From positions 1 through 62,449 of the forward strand of contig JAMOPY010000046.1 in NCBI GenBank assembly GCA_027064305.1: a stretch of 62,449 bases of DNA. Reading direction: 5' to 3'. Both the position numbers and the translations under genes were made by a program. The number at the start of each line of letters is the position of its first letter. Within the stretch, counting starts at the first letter, position 1. Positions 1 to 6,843 of this stretch are shown here, piece after piece. The notes beneath the pieces are model-generated. The model saw only the letters and a list, made by a program, of their open reading frames with translations, was not told where the DNA came from and ran no database searches. Source of the stretch: Methanobacteriota archaeon. Its GTDB lineage: Archaea > JAADCQ01 > Methanopyri > Methanopyrales > Methanopyraceae.

Positions 1-111
1 CCGCTCCGCCCCGAACGCCTCCCCCAGCCTCACCAGCACCTCCAACAACCGCGCCTTCATCTCCCCCTCCTCACCGTCCAGAATCCGCTCCTCCTCCCGC
101 GTCAGGTACAC
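1..111 (-). CDS. Aconitase X / phosphomevalonate dehydratase large subunit, N-terminal fragment
   Basis: Only the first 37 codons are in the window; the gene runs off the left edge. Translation from GTG at 111 gives VYLTREEERILDG followed by an Ala/Leu-rich helix ending LGEAFGAER, which matches the start of archaeal aconitase-X large subunits. In archaea this protein pairs with a small subunit to dehydrate mevalonate 5-phosphate in the modified mevalonate pathway (known of the family). The start is supported by a G-run plus TG at 128-120, 8 nt upstream, and a TATA-like box at 148-155. The assignment rests on a short N-terminus, so it is moderately sure. Confidence 0.6.
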   Translation of the reverse strand, partial: MYLTREEERILDGEEGEMKARLLEVLVRLGEAFGAER

Positions 112-147
112 CGACGCCGCACCCCCCCGAACCGACCCGCCGACAAG

Positions 148-155
148 ATTAAATA
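148..155. promoter_or_regulatory. Shared TATA-like box between aconitase X and tRNA-Phe
   Basis: ATTAAATA is the only AT-rich patch in the 82 bp between the leftward aconitase X gene and tRNA-Phe. It lies 39-46 nt before the tRNA and about 25 nt before the G-run of the leftward gene, so it could serve both directions. The role is inferred from position and composition. Confidence 0.5.
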
Positions 156-193
156 GACGGGCCCGAACGCCACCTCGACGGCCCCGGCGCGAG

Positions 194-302
194 GCCGCGG
201 CAGCTCAGCCTGGGAGAGCGCCGGACTGAAGAGGTCCCGCGGGTCATCCGCGGGACCTTGGCCATCCGGTGGGCCCGGGTTCAAATCCCGGCCGCGGCAC
301 CA
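194..302 (+). tRNA. tRNA-Phe(GAA) with intron, C at position 8, encoded CCA
   Basis: Acceptor arms GCCGCGG (194-200) and CCGCGGC (292-298), D-stem GCTC/GAGC, anticodon stem CCGGA/TCCGG, T-stem CCGGG/CCCGG and an encoded CCA form a full cloverleaf. The loop reads C-T-GAA-G-(intron)-A, giving anticodon GAA. A 32-nt intron sits at the canonical 37/38 position. Position 8 (base 201) is C instead of the near-universal T, so the transcript should need C-to-U editing, as described for Methanopyrus tRNAs. The CCA within 262-264 belongs to the intron and is not the anticodon. Confidence 0.95.
232..263 (+). other. Archaeal tRNA intron in tRNA-Phe
   Basis: The intron holds a perfect 10-bp stem, GGTCCCGCGG (233-242) with CCGCGGGACC (248-257), closed by loop GTCAT. 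The flanking bases allow the bulge-helix-bulge that the archaeal splicing endonuclease cuts between positions 37 and 38. The boundary is ambiguous by one base because an A stands at both edges. Confidence 0.85.
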
Positions 303-311
303 AAAGCCGCA

Positions 312-336
312 AATCGTTACGAGATTCAAAACGTTG
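312..336. repeat. ATCGTTA-family element 3' of tRNA-Phe
   Basis: The 16 bases AATCGTTACGAGATTC (312-327) are identical to bases 3732-3747, just 3' of tRNA-Gly. Here the right arm is degenerate (TCAAAACGTT instead of TCGTAACGAT), so the palindrome is imperfect. It starts 10 nt after the tRNA CCA. The rest of the 303-422 gap shows only the ribosome-binding site of the next gene. Confidence 0.6.
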
Positions 337-422
337 TTTCCGAATCGCGGTCCGAGGGACCCGGCCGGTCCGCATCGTTCTCCGCTTACGCCCGGCCGGC
401 GCGCCCCCGAGAGGTGCTCGCG

Positions 423-2120
423 GTGAACTCGGAAGCCATCGAGACCGTCCTTGCCAGGCTGCTCGGGGTGCTGCTGGGCAGGGGAGCGCTCCGCGGCGGT
501 GGCCGGCCGCGCGTGCGCCTCTCGGTGCCCAACGAGGGGACGCGGGATCTCCTTGAGGACCTGCGCCGGTTCGGCGTGAGCCCGTCGGTGCGGCGGGGCA
601 AGCGGTGGACGAGCGTGGAGTCGCGGGACGCTCGCCTCCTGAGCGCGCTGGCCGTGGCTGGCGCGTCCCCGGGCACGGGTCGAATCCCGGGCTGGGTGTT
701 TGAGGATCCGAGCGCGGCGCGTGAGCTGCTGTCCGGGCTCTACAGCGTGCGCGGGGAGGTGCCAGGGTTCGACGGGGGTCGTCCCCGGCCGGTGCGGCTG
801 GAGCTTCGGACGCGGGCGGATCGGGAGGGTAGCCTGCTCTTCCTGGCGCTCGACGTCCTCAGGTTGCTCAACTCGCTGGGCGTGGGCGCGGAGGTGGTGG
901 GGCTGTCTCCGGTCTCCTCCGGGCGCTACCGGTACGCCCGGATGGGGGTGCTGGTGCGCGGTCGGCGCGACCTGCTCCGGTTCCTCTCGCGGGTCCGGTT
1001 CCGCTACAATCCCCGGGAGGAGGAGCGGGCCCGGTTGGTTCTGGGGGAGCTCGCTCGGCGGGAGGCGAGGCTGTCGGCGCGGTGGCCGGCTCGGTGGAAC
1101 GGGGCGGCCCGTCTCGCCGGGGACCGGGGCGCCGGCGTGGTCGTAGGCACCGGGCTGGGGTTCGAGCTCGCGGGCCCGGAGGGTCAGCGCGTTCCTACTC
1201 CAGGGGGCGAGCGGCGGTTGGGTGATCTCGAGCCGGGGGATCGGGTCGTGCTGTACCCGGTGGAGGTGCCGCCGGCGGTGGATCGGCGGGGCGTGCTGCT
1301 GTCGGACGTTGGCGCCTCGGGCGGTGCTCGCGGGTTCCTGCGGGATCTGGGACTGCTGCCGCTGCGGTGGGAGGATCCGGCGGTCCCGGCGCTGGCTAGG
1401 ATCGTGGGCTACGCGGTGGGCGACGGTCACTTGGAGCGGGACGTGGTCAAGTTCTACGGGGAGTCGGCGGGGCTGCGTTGGCTGGAGCGAGATCTCGGGA
1501 CGTTGGGCCTCTCGCCGGTGAGGTACGAGTACGAGGATAGGGACTCGGTGGAGGTGGCCGTGCACTCGGAGGGGTTCGCGGCGCTGCTGCGGGAGCTCGG
1601 GGTGCCGGAGGGCCGGAAGGCGGGTAGGGTGGAGGTGCCGGGGTGGGTTCGTCAGGGCCCGAGGCGGGTGGTGCTGGAGTTCCTGGCCGGGCTCTTCGGT
1701 GCCGATGGATGGGTGTCGGTGGCTGACGGAGGGAGGGTGAGGGTGGGCATCGCCCAGGCATCGCCGTTCGAGGACCCTCCTCGCGTTCTGCCGGAGATCA
1801 ACGCGATGCTGGACGAGGTGGTCGGTGCGCGCTCGGTGGTTCTCAGGAGCCGGTCGTACGAGACCTCCGAGGGTGAGCGTCGGTGGCTCTTCAGGCTGGA
1901 GCTCCGCGGCGAGCGCGCGGAGCGGTTCCTGACCCGGGTTCCCTTCGAGTACTCGCTGCGGAGGCGGGCACGCGGGCTGTGGGCGGGCGCGTTCCTGCGG
2001 TACCGGTCCCGGGGAGGAGGGGGCTCGTTCGAGCGGTTCGTGCGGGAGCGCTGCCTGCCGGGTGGTCGGGTGGTCGATCGGGTGGTGTCGGTCAGCGCTT
2101 TAGCTCGCGGCAGACGCTGA
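423..2120 (+). CDS. Free-standing LAGLIDADG homing-endonuclease-like protein with intein-like linker
   Basis: From GTG 423 (GAGGTG ribosome-binding site just upstream) the gene encodes 565 residues. Four LAGLIDADG-like helices are visible. The first pair, LLGVLLGRG (about residue 13) and LLSGLYSVRG (about 100), lack the acidic catalytic residue. The second pair, IVGYAVGDGHL (about 325) and FLAGLFGADGW (about 419), keep it. Between the pairs the stretch RRLGDLEPGDRVVLYPVEVP resembles the segment that precedes the endonuclease in archaeal inteins. There is no intein C-terminal HN, so self-splicing is not expected. It lies 120 bp after tRNA-Phe and overlaps the convergent methyltransferase gene by 29 bp. 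The DNA target is unknown. A longer in-frame reading begins inside the tRNA and is not accepted. Confidence 0.75.
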   Translation: MNSEAIETVLARLLGVLLGRGALRGGGRPRVRLSVPNEGTRDLLEDLRRFGVSPSVRRGKRWTSVESRDARLLSALAVAGASPGTGRIPGWVFEDPSAARELLSGLYSVRGEVPGFDGGRPRPVRLELRTRADREGSLLFLALDVLRLLNSLGVGAEVVGLSPVSSGRYRYARMGVLVRGRRDLLRFLSRVRFRYNPREEERARLVLGELARREARLSARWPARWNGAARLAGDRGAGVVVGTGLGFELAGPEGQRVPTPGGERRLGDLEPGDRVVLYPVEVPPAVDRRGVLLSDVGASGGARGFLRDLGLLPLRWEDPAVPALARIVGYAVGDGHLERDVVKFYGESAGLRWLERDLGTLGLSPVRYEYEDRDSVEVAVHSEGFAALLRELGVPEGRKAGRVEVPGWVRQGPRRVVLEFLAGLFGADGWVSVADGGRVRVGIAQASPFEDPPRVLPEINAMLDEVVGARSVVLRSRSYETSEGERRWLFRLELRGERAERFLTRVPFEYSLRRRARGLWAGAFLRYRSRGGGGSFERFVRERCLPGGRVVDRVVSVSALARGRR

Positions 2121-2946
2121 GCTCGTGTCCGTGTTTGGAGACGGGCTTGACCTCTCGGAACAGCTCGAGGAGGTGGCCGCGGATCTCGCGGACGGCTCGG
2201 ACCCAGCCGGTGAAGCCGTGGGCGATGATGGCGGTGCGGACGTGGGGTCGCTCCTCCTCCAGCTTTTTCAGGAGCTCGAGGGCGGAGGCGTAGGGTGGGT
2301 CGGCGGTGAGGAGGTCGATGGGCTCGAGCTCGCGGAGGTTGAGTTCGCGGAAGTCGGCCTCGATGATCTCGATGCCCTCGCTCTCGAGGCGTTCGCGCAC
2401 GTTGGGGTGGATCTTGGCGTCGATGGCGTAGATCTCGTCGTAGCCGGCGCGGGCGGCGGCGAGTGCGGCGGCTCCGGTGCCGGTGAAGAGGTCGACGGCG
2501 CGCTCTCCCTCGGTCTTTTGGACGAGCTTGGGGAGGACGGGGTTGGGGCCGACGATCTCGCGGGCGCCGAGGACGACGTAGGGGATGTCGAGCTCGCGGC
2601 AGGTTCGGTAGATGGGGTGGTTCTCGTCGAGGATGTTCTCCCTGAGGGCGCGCTCGAGGGGGAGGTAGCGGAACTCCTCGGTCTCGTCGCGGAGGCCGGC
2701 GTTGGTGACGCTGACGTGGACGCGGGCGTCGTGTCCGTGGGCGGCGAGGTAGCCCTCGACGTAGCCTTCTAGGTACTGGCGGTTGCGGCCGCCCTTGCCC
2801 TCGACGTTGCGGCGTTGGTTGGTGAGGACGTGGATGTGGAGGGTGTCGTTGGAGACGGTGGTCACGTGGGTCCAGGCGTCGGGGTCGAAGACGGTGCGCT
2901 CGAGGGCTTTTTTGACGGCTTGGTGGGCGAGTTTCTCGGGTCGGAT
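2092..2946 (-). CDS. SAM-dependent methyltransferase with DPPY motif; start codon probably ATC
   Basis: A Rossmann methyltransferase: VDLFTGTGAAAL is motif I, IYAIDAK the acidic loop, and TADPPYAS an N6-adenine/guanine-type catalytic motif, suggesting a nucleic-acid or amino-group target. The substrate is unknown. The first canonical start is GTG at 2865 (257 aa). Plausible protein-like sequence continues upstream in frame (PIRPEKLAHQAVKKALE) for 27 more codons without any ATG, GTG or TTG, to an ATC at 2946 preceded by GGGGGG at 2960-2955 with 8-nt spacing. I therefore place the start there (284 aa) as an inference; 2865 is the conservative alternative. The 3' end overlaps the convergent LAGLIDADG gene. 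Confidence 0.7.
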   Translation of the reverse strand: MRPEKLAHQAVKKALERTVFDPDAWTHVTTVSNDTLHIHVLTNQRRNVEGKGGRNRQYLEGYVEGYLAAHGHDARVHVSVTNAGLRDETEEFRYLPLERALRENILDENHPIYRTCRELDIPYVVLGAREIVGPNPVLPKLVQKTEGERAVDLFTGTGAAALAAARAGYDEIYAIDAKIHPNVRERLESEGIEIIEADFRELNLRELEPIDLLTADPPYASALELLKKLEEERPHVRTAIIAHGFTGWVRAVREIRGHLLELFREVKPVSKHGHELSVCRELKR

Positions 2947-2960
2947 GGGGGTGTCCCCCC

Positions 2961-3620
2961 TTGCTGGAGGTGTACTCGTGCGAGGAGTTCTCGGTGTATC
3001 GGGTGGGTGGAAAGGGCGTGACGCCGGCGCCGGACTGCAACTGCTACCTGTTGGCGTCGGGCGGGGAGGGGTTGTTGGTGGACGTGGGTGCGACGGGTGA
3101 GGTGGTCCGGAGGGTGGGTGACGTGGAGGTCGTGGGGGTCGTGTTGACGCACGCTCACTACGATCACGCGGCGGCGGGGCCGCGGGCGTTGGGGAGGGGT
3201 TGGAAGGTGGGGGTTCATCCGGCGGAGGCGGAGGTGCTGCGGGAGGGGGACGATCGGAGGTCGGCGGCGTACCTGTTCGGGGCGTCGATGCCGGCGTTCG
3301 AGCCGTCGTTCACGTTCCGGGATGGGGACGTGATCGAGGTGGGGGAGGTGAGGGTGCGGGTGTTGCACACGCCGGGGCACTCGCCTGGGAGCTGCTGTTT
3401 CCTGGTGGGGGACGTGGCGTTCACGGGGGATACGGTGTTCGGGTTCGGGCCGGGTCGGTGGGATCTGCCGGGTGGGGATCGGGAGCGGTTGTGCGAGTCG
3501 TTGGAGCGGTTGCTGGCGGTGGGGGTGGAGTCGATCTTCCCGGGGCACGGGTTTGAGGTGGTGGGGGAGGCGGAGTCGGCGATCGAGGCGGCGCTGCGGG
3601 AGGCCGAAAAAGATATTTAG
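2961..3620 (+). CDS. Metallo-beta-lactamase-fold hydrolase
   Basis: 219 aa starting at TTG 2961. THAHYDHAAA (about residues 58-67) is the HxHxDH zinc-binding signature. Further metal ligands are likely in HTPGHSPG, FTGDTVF and the C-terminal PGHG, as in glyoxalase II-like members of the superfamily. It is a stand-alone single domain with no RNA-processing extension, so a small-molecule thioester or phosphodiester substrate is more likely than RNA. It is divergent from the methyltransferase; both ribosome-binding sites fall within a G5-TGT-C6 palindrome. Its last codons contain the TATA box of tRNA-Gly. Confidence 0.85.
   Translation: MLEVYSCEEFSVYRVGGKGVTPAPDCNCYLLASGGEGLLVDVGATGEVVRRVGDVEVVGVVLTHAHYDHAAAGPRALGRGWKVGVHPAEAEVLREGDDRRSAAYLFGASMPAFEPSFTFRDGDVIEVGEVRVRVLHTPGHSPGSCCFLVGDVAFTGDTVFGFGPGRWDLPGGDRERLCESLERLLAVGVESIFPGHGFEVVGEAESAIEAALREAEKDI
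3612..3619 (+). promoter_or_regulatory. TATA box for tRNA-Gly
   Basis: GATATTTA overlaps the last codons of the hydrolase gene and lies 30-37 nt before the tRNA, the usual archaeal TATA distance for a tRNA. Confidence 0.6.
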
Positions 3621-3648
3621 CCGCGCCGGGGTGCGCGTGCCTGGGGGT

Positions 3649-3724
3649 GCGGCCGCAGTCTAGTCTGGTAGGACGCGGGCCTGCCGAGCCCGTGGCCCGG
3701 GTTCAAATCCCGGCGGCCGCACCA
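3649..3724 (+). tRNA. tRNA-Gly(GCC), C at position 8, encoded CCA
   Basis: Acceptor GCGGCCG/CGGCCGC, D-stem GTCT/GGAC with one G-U pair, anticodon stem CGGGC/GCCCG with loop CTGCCGA (anticodon GCC), T-stem CCGGG/CCCGG and CCA at 3722-3724. Position 8 (base 3656) is C, again implying C-to-U editing before folding. There is no intron. Confidence 0.95.
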
Positions 3725-3732
3725 TACCGGGA

Positions 3733-3755
3733 ATCGTTACGAGATTCGTAACGAT
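3733..3755. repeat. Perfect ATCGTTACGA palindrome 3' of tRNA-Gly
   Basis: ATCGTTACGA (3733-3742), spacer GAT, TCGTAACGAT (3746-3755): a perfect 10-bp inverted repeat starting 8 nt after the tRNA end. It has no T-tract, so it does not look like a simple terminator. The left arm plus spacer is identical to the site after tRNA-Phe. Confidence 0.7.
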
Positions 3756-3770
3756 GGTGCGGTGAGGGGG

Positions 3771-5582
3771 CTAGGCGGCGGCGCGTCGCCGGATGCGCGT
3801 CGCCTCCCGCAGGATCCGCAGCGCCTGCAGGAGTTCCTCGCCCGCTTCGGTGATCTTCCAGCCGCTCATCATCTTCGTTCGCCGGAGCACGGTGACCACC
3901 TTCTTGGCCTGGTCCAGCGTGACGTCCGCCTCCTTCAGCAGCGTCTTCGGGAACTTCGACAGCTTCTTCGCCCCGTAGCCCCGGTCCTTCAGCGTGGCCA
4001 CGGCCTCCAGGAACCGGGCGGAGACCGGGGTGATCGGGTGCTTCAGCTTGAGTATCTCCATCGTCTGCCCCTTGCTCACGGCCCTTCGTAGGTGCAGGCC
4101 GGCCCGGGTCAGCGAGACGTAGCCGGTCAGCAGCTCGTCCACGATGCCCCGGGACTCGAGGCGGTCCAGGTGGTCCAGCACCTCGTGCTCCAGGAGCCCG
4201 TACCGGTTTTCCAGGTCCTCGATCAGGTCCTCGCGGGCCACGGCCTCCGGGGGGATCCGGTACACGATCTTCGCCTCGTCCCCGGTCAGGAACGGGGCCC
4301 GCTCCACGTTCTTGGCCGCCTTGGAGGCCAGCAGTCCCTTGGAGGTGATCGCCGACTTCGACACCAGTCCCTGCCGGTGCGCCTCCTCCAGCCACTCGGG
4401 CGCCGGGGCCTCGTGGCCCAGTGAGATGGTGACGGCCTTGACGGCGACGGCGCGGACGGGGGTGCCGAGCTGGTGCAGCATCCGCTCTCCCTCCTCCGTC
4501 AGCACCCAGATGGGCTTGCCCTTCTCCTGACCGTAGTCGCAGACGGTCTTCTCGATGAACCCGTGCGCCTCGAGCTCCTTGAGCTCCGTGGACGGGTCGG
4601 GGTCGTGCTCCCCGTACTCCTCCACCAGCACGCGCTTGATGCGGGCGAGCGTGGGGGCGACGTTGGGGTTCTCGTCCGGGTTGTGGAGTCGGTCGATGAT
4701 CTCCAGCAGCCGGAGCTCCTCCGGCCGTAGGCTGATCGGCGGGACGCCGGGGACGTCCTCACCGAGCATCTCGTAGGCGCGCAGCACGTGCTCGCCGGCC
4801 CGCGTCAGCGAGCCCTCCCAGGCGTACCCTAGTCGTTCCAGCCGCTCCATGTCCTTGGGCTCCTTCCCCTCGTCCACGGCCTTGACGTCCTCCATGATCT
4901 CCGGGGAGAGGACGACGTGCATGGCCGGGACGGCCTTTTCCAGGGCGAACTTGACCTCCCGGCCCAGGGCCGTCAGCGTGTAGGTTCGCCCCCCGTCGAT
5001 GGGGGGCGAGATCACGAGCAGCCGCATCGCCTCGAGGGCGTGGAGGACGTTGTCCGGGATCCCCAGCGTTTCCCGGTACTTGATGAGCGCCTTGGCGGTG
5101 CCGGGACCGGGGGGCAGCCGGGCGATGACGCCGGAGACGTCCTGGGTCACGTAGAGTCGCGGGGTGGCCTTCAGGTAGGCGTTCAGAATCAGCTCGCCGG
5201 CCTCCGTGAGCTCCTCTCCCTCGGCCAGGCCGCGCTCCTCCAGCAGTTCGCTCCACTCCTCGGGGACGGCGGACAGAGACGAGTGCTTGAGCGCGAGGAT
5301 GGTGTCCGAGCCCACCCACCGCTCGTGGGGCCACTCGTGCGGGTCGGCGTCCAGCGTCTCCACGGCTCGCTCCGCCGCCTCGGCGGCGAGCCGGCCCGCC
5401 TCCGTGAGCTCCCACTCGTTGGGTCCAACCCGCCGCATCAGGCCCTGCAGTTCGAGCTCGAGGAGCCTTCTGGGGACGATCTCGGTGGTCGTCTCCGCCT
5501 CCTCCGCGATCTCCCGGGCCTCCTCCCTACCGGCCCGCTGGACCGTGAGGAGCACGTCCGCGTGATCCCGCAGGAGGAGCAA
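3771..5582 (-). CDS. Protein of tandem winged-helix repeats, DUF505-like
   Basis: 603 aa from TTG 5582, with a TATA box 31-38 nt upstream. The protein is built of roughly eight repeats, each ending in a wing-like phrase of the form W-x-L/I-T-x-A/E-G followed by a helix, for example WELTEAGRLAAE, ELTEAGELILNA, WVLTEEGERMLHQL and WKITEAGEELLQAL. That pattern is typical of archaeal wHTH DNA-binding modules. Its length and repeat plan recall the methanogen DUF505 family; the family name is from memory and only moderately sure. No catalytic motif is visible. It may be a chromatin or transcription factor, but the function is unknown. Confidence 0.6.
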   Translation of the reverse strand: MLLLRDHADVLLTVQRAGREEAREIAEEAETTTEIVPRRLLELELQGLMRRVGPNEWELTEAGRLAAEAAERAVETLDADPHEWPHERWVGSDTILALKHSSLSAVPEEWSELLEERGLAEGEELTEAGELILNAYLKATPRLYVTQDVSGVIARLPPGPGTAKALIKYRETLGIPDNVLHALEAMRLLVISPPIDGGRTYTLTALGREVKFALEKAVPAMHVVLSPEIMEDVKAVDEGKEPKDMERLERLGYAWEGSLTRAGEHVLRAYEMLGEDVPGVPPISLRPEELRLLEIIDRLHNPDENPNVAPTLARIKRVLVEEYGEHDPDPSTELKELEAHGFIEKTVCDYGQEKGKPIWVLTEEGERMLHQLGTPVRAVAVKAVTISLGHEAPAPEWLEEAHRQGLVSKSAITSKGLLASKAAKNVERAPFLTGDEAKIVYRIPPEAVAREDLIEDLENRYGLLEHEVLDHLDRLESRGIVDELLTGYVSLTRAGLHLRRAVSKGQTMEILKLKHPITPVSARFLEAVATLKDRGYGAKKLSKFPKTLLKEADVTLDQAKKVVTVLRRTKMMSGWKITEAGEELLQALRILREATRIRRRAAA

Positions 5583-5612
5583 CCGCTCGCCCTGCGGCCC
5601 GGTCGACGGCCC

Positions 5613-5620
5613 TTATAAAA
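5613..5620 (-). promoter_or_regulatory. TATA box of the winged-helix repeat gene
   Basis: On the minus strand this reads TTTTATAA. It overlaps the stop codon of the upstream Nre gene and places a transcription start a few bases before TTG 5582, implying a nearly leaderless mRNA. Confidence 0.6.
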
Positions 5621-6767
5621 ACCTATCGAGGGTGGACTGCCGGTCGCGCCTGAGGGCGCGTAGCGCCGCGCGTGCGGGACCATCCAGGCGCTCGCGGAGG
5701 GCCTCCAGCAGCTCTCCGTGGTCGTCCGTCCTCATCACCTCCTCCGCCCTCCGGACGGCCTCCCGGATCACCCAGGCCCCGAGCGGGGCGGAGTACTCCC
5801 GGCGGACGACTCGGATGACCGTGATCCCGAACTGTCGACCGAGGTCCCGGCACGCCTCCAGGGCTCCCACCCGGGCGGCGTAGTACGCGCCGCCGGTCTC
5901 CTCGGGCTCGCGTTCCCGGCTCACCTCCGCGTCGCGGAGCACCGTGACCCGCTCGCGGTCGGACCAGGGGGCGCCGGGCTCGTACACCTCAATGAGCTCG
6001 TACGAGAGGGGTTCGGGTCGTAGGATCACCCACATCTCGTTGCCGAAGAGCTCTCCGTGGAGCAGTCGGTAGTCGTCGCCCGGGGGCAGTTCTCGGACGG
6101 TGCGCTTGAGGTGGTCGGAGACGATCGAATCAACGGCCGCGACGCTCCATCGGGTGGGGACGAGGCGGCGGTCGGATGGGCGTCCGAGCAGGCCCAGGGA
6201 GAGGGCTCGGGCGATGTACCCCTCGTCGAACCCGCGCTCGTAGAGCTCGATCACCGCCCGCTCGGCCTTCAACTCGTCCTCGTGGACCCGCTCGAGGTGG
6301 CTCGGGACGCGCGGGGTCCCGTCCAGCTCGAGTCGCCCGTCGACGAGCGGTCCGAGGAAGGGGGCCGTGCGGGTGGGGTCGCTGAGTCGGCGCTCGACGT
6401 GAAGGGTGCTCTCGACGGGGCGGGCGGAGACCGTGGCCTCGATCTCTTCGTGGGAGAGGTCGGGGGTCTCGCGCACGTGCCTCCGCTCGCTGCGCTTGCG
6501 GAAGGTGAGGGCGCGGAGCTCGAGGAGCTCGTCGTAGGGGAGACGGGCCAGCGCTCGGCCCTCGTCGGGAATGTCCCGCTCGCCGACGCCGGGGGCCAGG
6601 CGGACGCGTGGGTATCCGCGCCACGAGACGTGGACGGTGAGGGTGTATCCGTCCAGGTCCCGGTGCCGGGATAGTCGCTCGCGGACCTCGCGCAGTGCGG
6701 CCAGGTACACGCACTCGTCCCGGCCGCACCAGCCGCGGCCCCGGCACCTCGGGCACAGGCCTCCCAT
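5613..6767 (-). CDS. Nre-family DNA repair protein with PCNA-interacting motif
   Basis: 384 aa from ATG 6767. The N-terminus has a zinc-finger-like CPRCRGRGWCGRDEC (residues 5-19). The central body matches the archaeal NreA/NreB family (DUF650/651), implicated in repair of mitomycin-type damage. The last residues QSTLDRFL form a PCNA-binding PIP box, a defining feature of NreA. It probably acts on DNA with PCNA. It sits directly upstream of the winged-helix repeat gene, whose promoter overlaps its stop codon, and diverges from the KaiC-like ATPase. Confidence 0.85.
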   Translation of the reverse strand: MGGLCPRCRGRGWCGRDECVYLAALREVRERLSRHRDLDGYTLTVHVSWRGYPRVRLAPGVGERDIPDEGRALARLPYDELLELRALTFRKRSERRHVRETPDLSHEEIEATVSARPVESTLHVERRLSDPTRTAPFLGPLVDGRLELDGTPRVPSHLERVHEDELKAERAVIELYERGFDEGYIARALSLGLLGRPSDRRLVPTRWSVAAVDSIVSDHLKRTVRELPPGDDYRLLHGELFGNEMWVILRPEPLSYELIEVYEPGAPWSDRERVTVLRDAEVSREREPEETGGAYYAARVGALEACRDLGRQFGITVIRVVRREYSAPLGAWVIREAVRRAEEVMRTDDHGELLEALRERLDGPARAALRALRRDRQSTLDRFL

Positions 6768-6811
6768 GGTTGTTCACTCCCGGTCGCGCGCTGAGCGCGG
6801 TTTCGTAATGG

Positions 6812-6818
6812 TTTAATT
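6812..6818 (+). promoter_or_regulatory. TATA box of the KaiC-like gene
   Basis: TTTAATT lies 26-32 nt before GTG 6844, implying a leaderless or near-leaderless transcript. Confidence 0.5.
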
Positions 6819-6843
6819 CGAGCTACGGTCGTGGTCTCGCGGG

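Noticed and set aside
262-264. CCA as a tRNA-Trp anticodon
   Set aside because: It lies in the intron; the loop after removal reads GAA in correct context, with acceptor and T-arm fitting tRNA-Phe.
258-422. Upstream extension of the LAGLIDADG gene
   Set aside because: It begins inside tRNA-Phe and passes through the palindrome region; GTG 423 has a ribosome-binding site.
102-1565. Long minus-strand reading frame of 487 residues opposite the LAGLIDADG gene
   Set aside because: Its translation is low-complexity Pro/Arg/His without domains and covers the tRNA-Phe gene. It is the antisense shadow of a GC-rich gene.
1652-3040. 462-residue minus-strand frame across the methyltransferase
   Set aside because: Arg/Pro-rich shadow in another frame of the real DPPY methyltransferase; no motifs.
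303-3760. Integrated element bounded by the repeated 16-mer after the two tRNAs
   Set aside because: The repeats follow different tRNAs, no integrase or phage/plasmid genes lie between them, and composition does not change.
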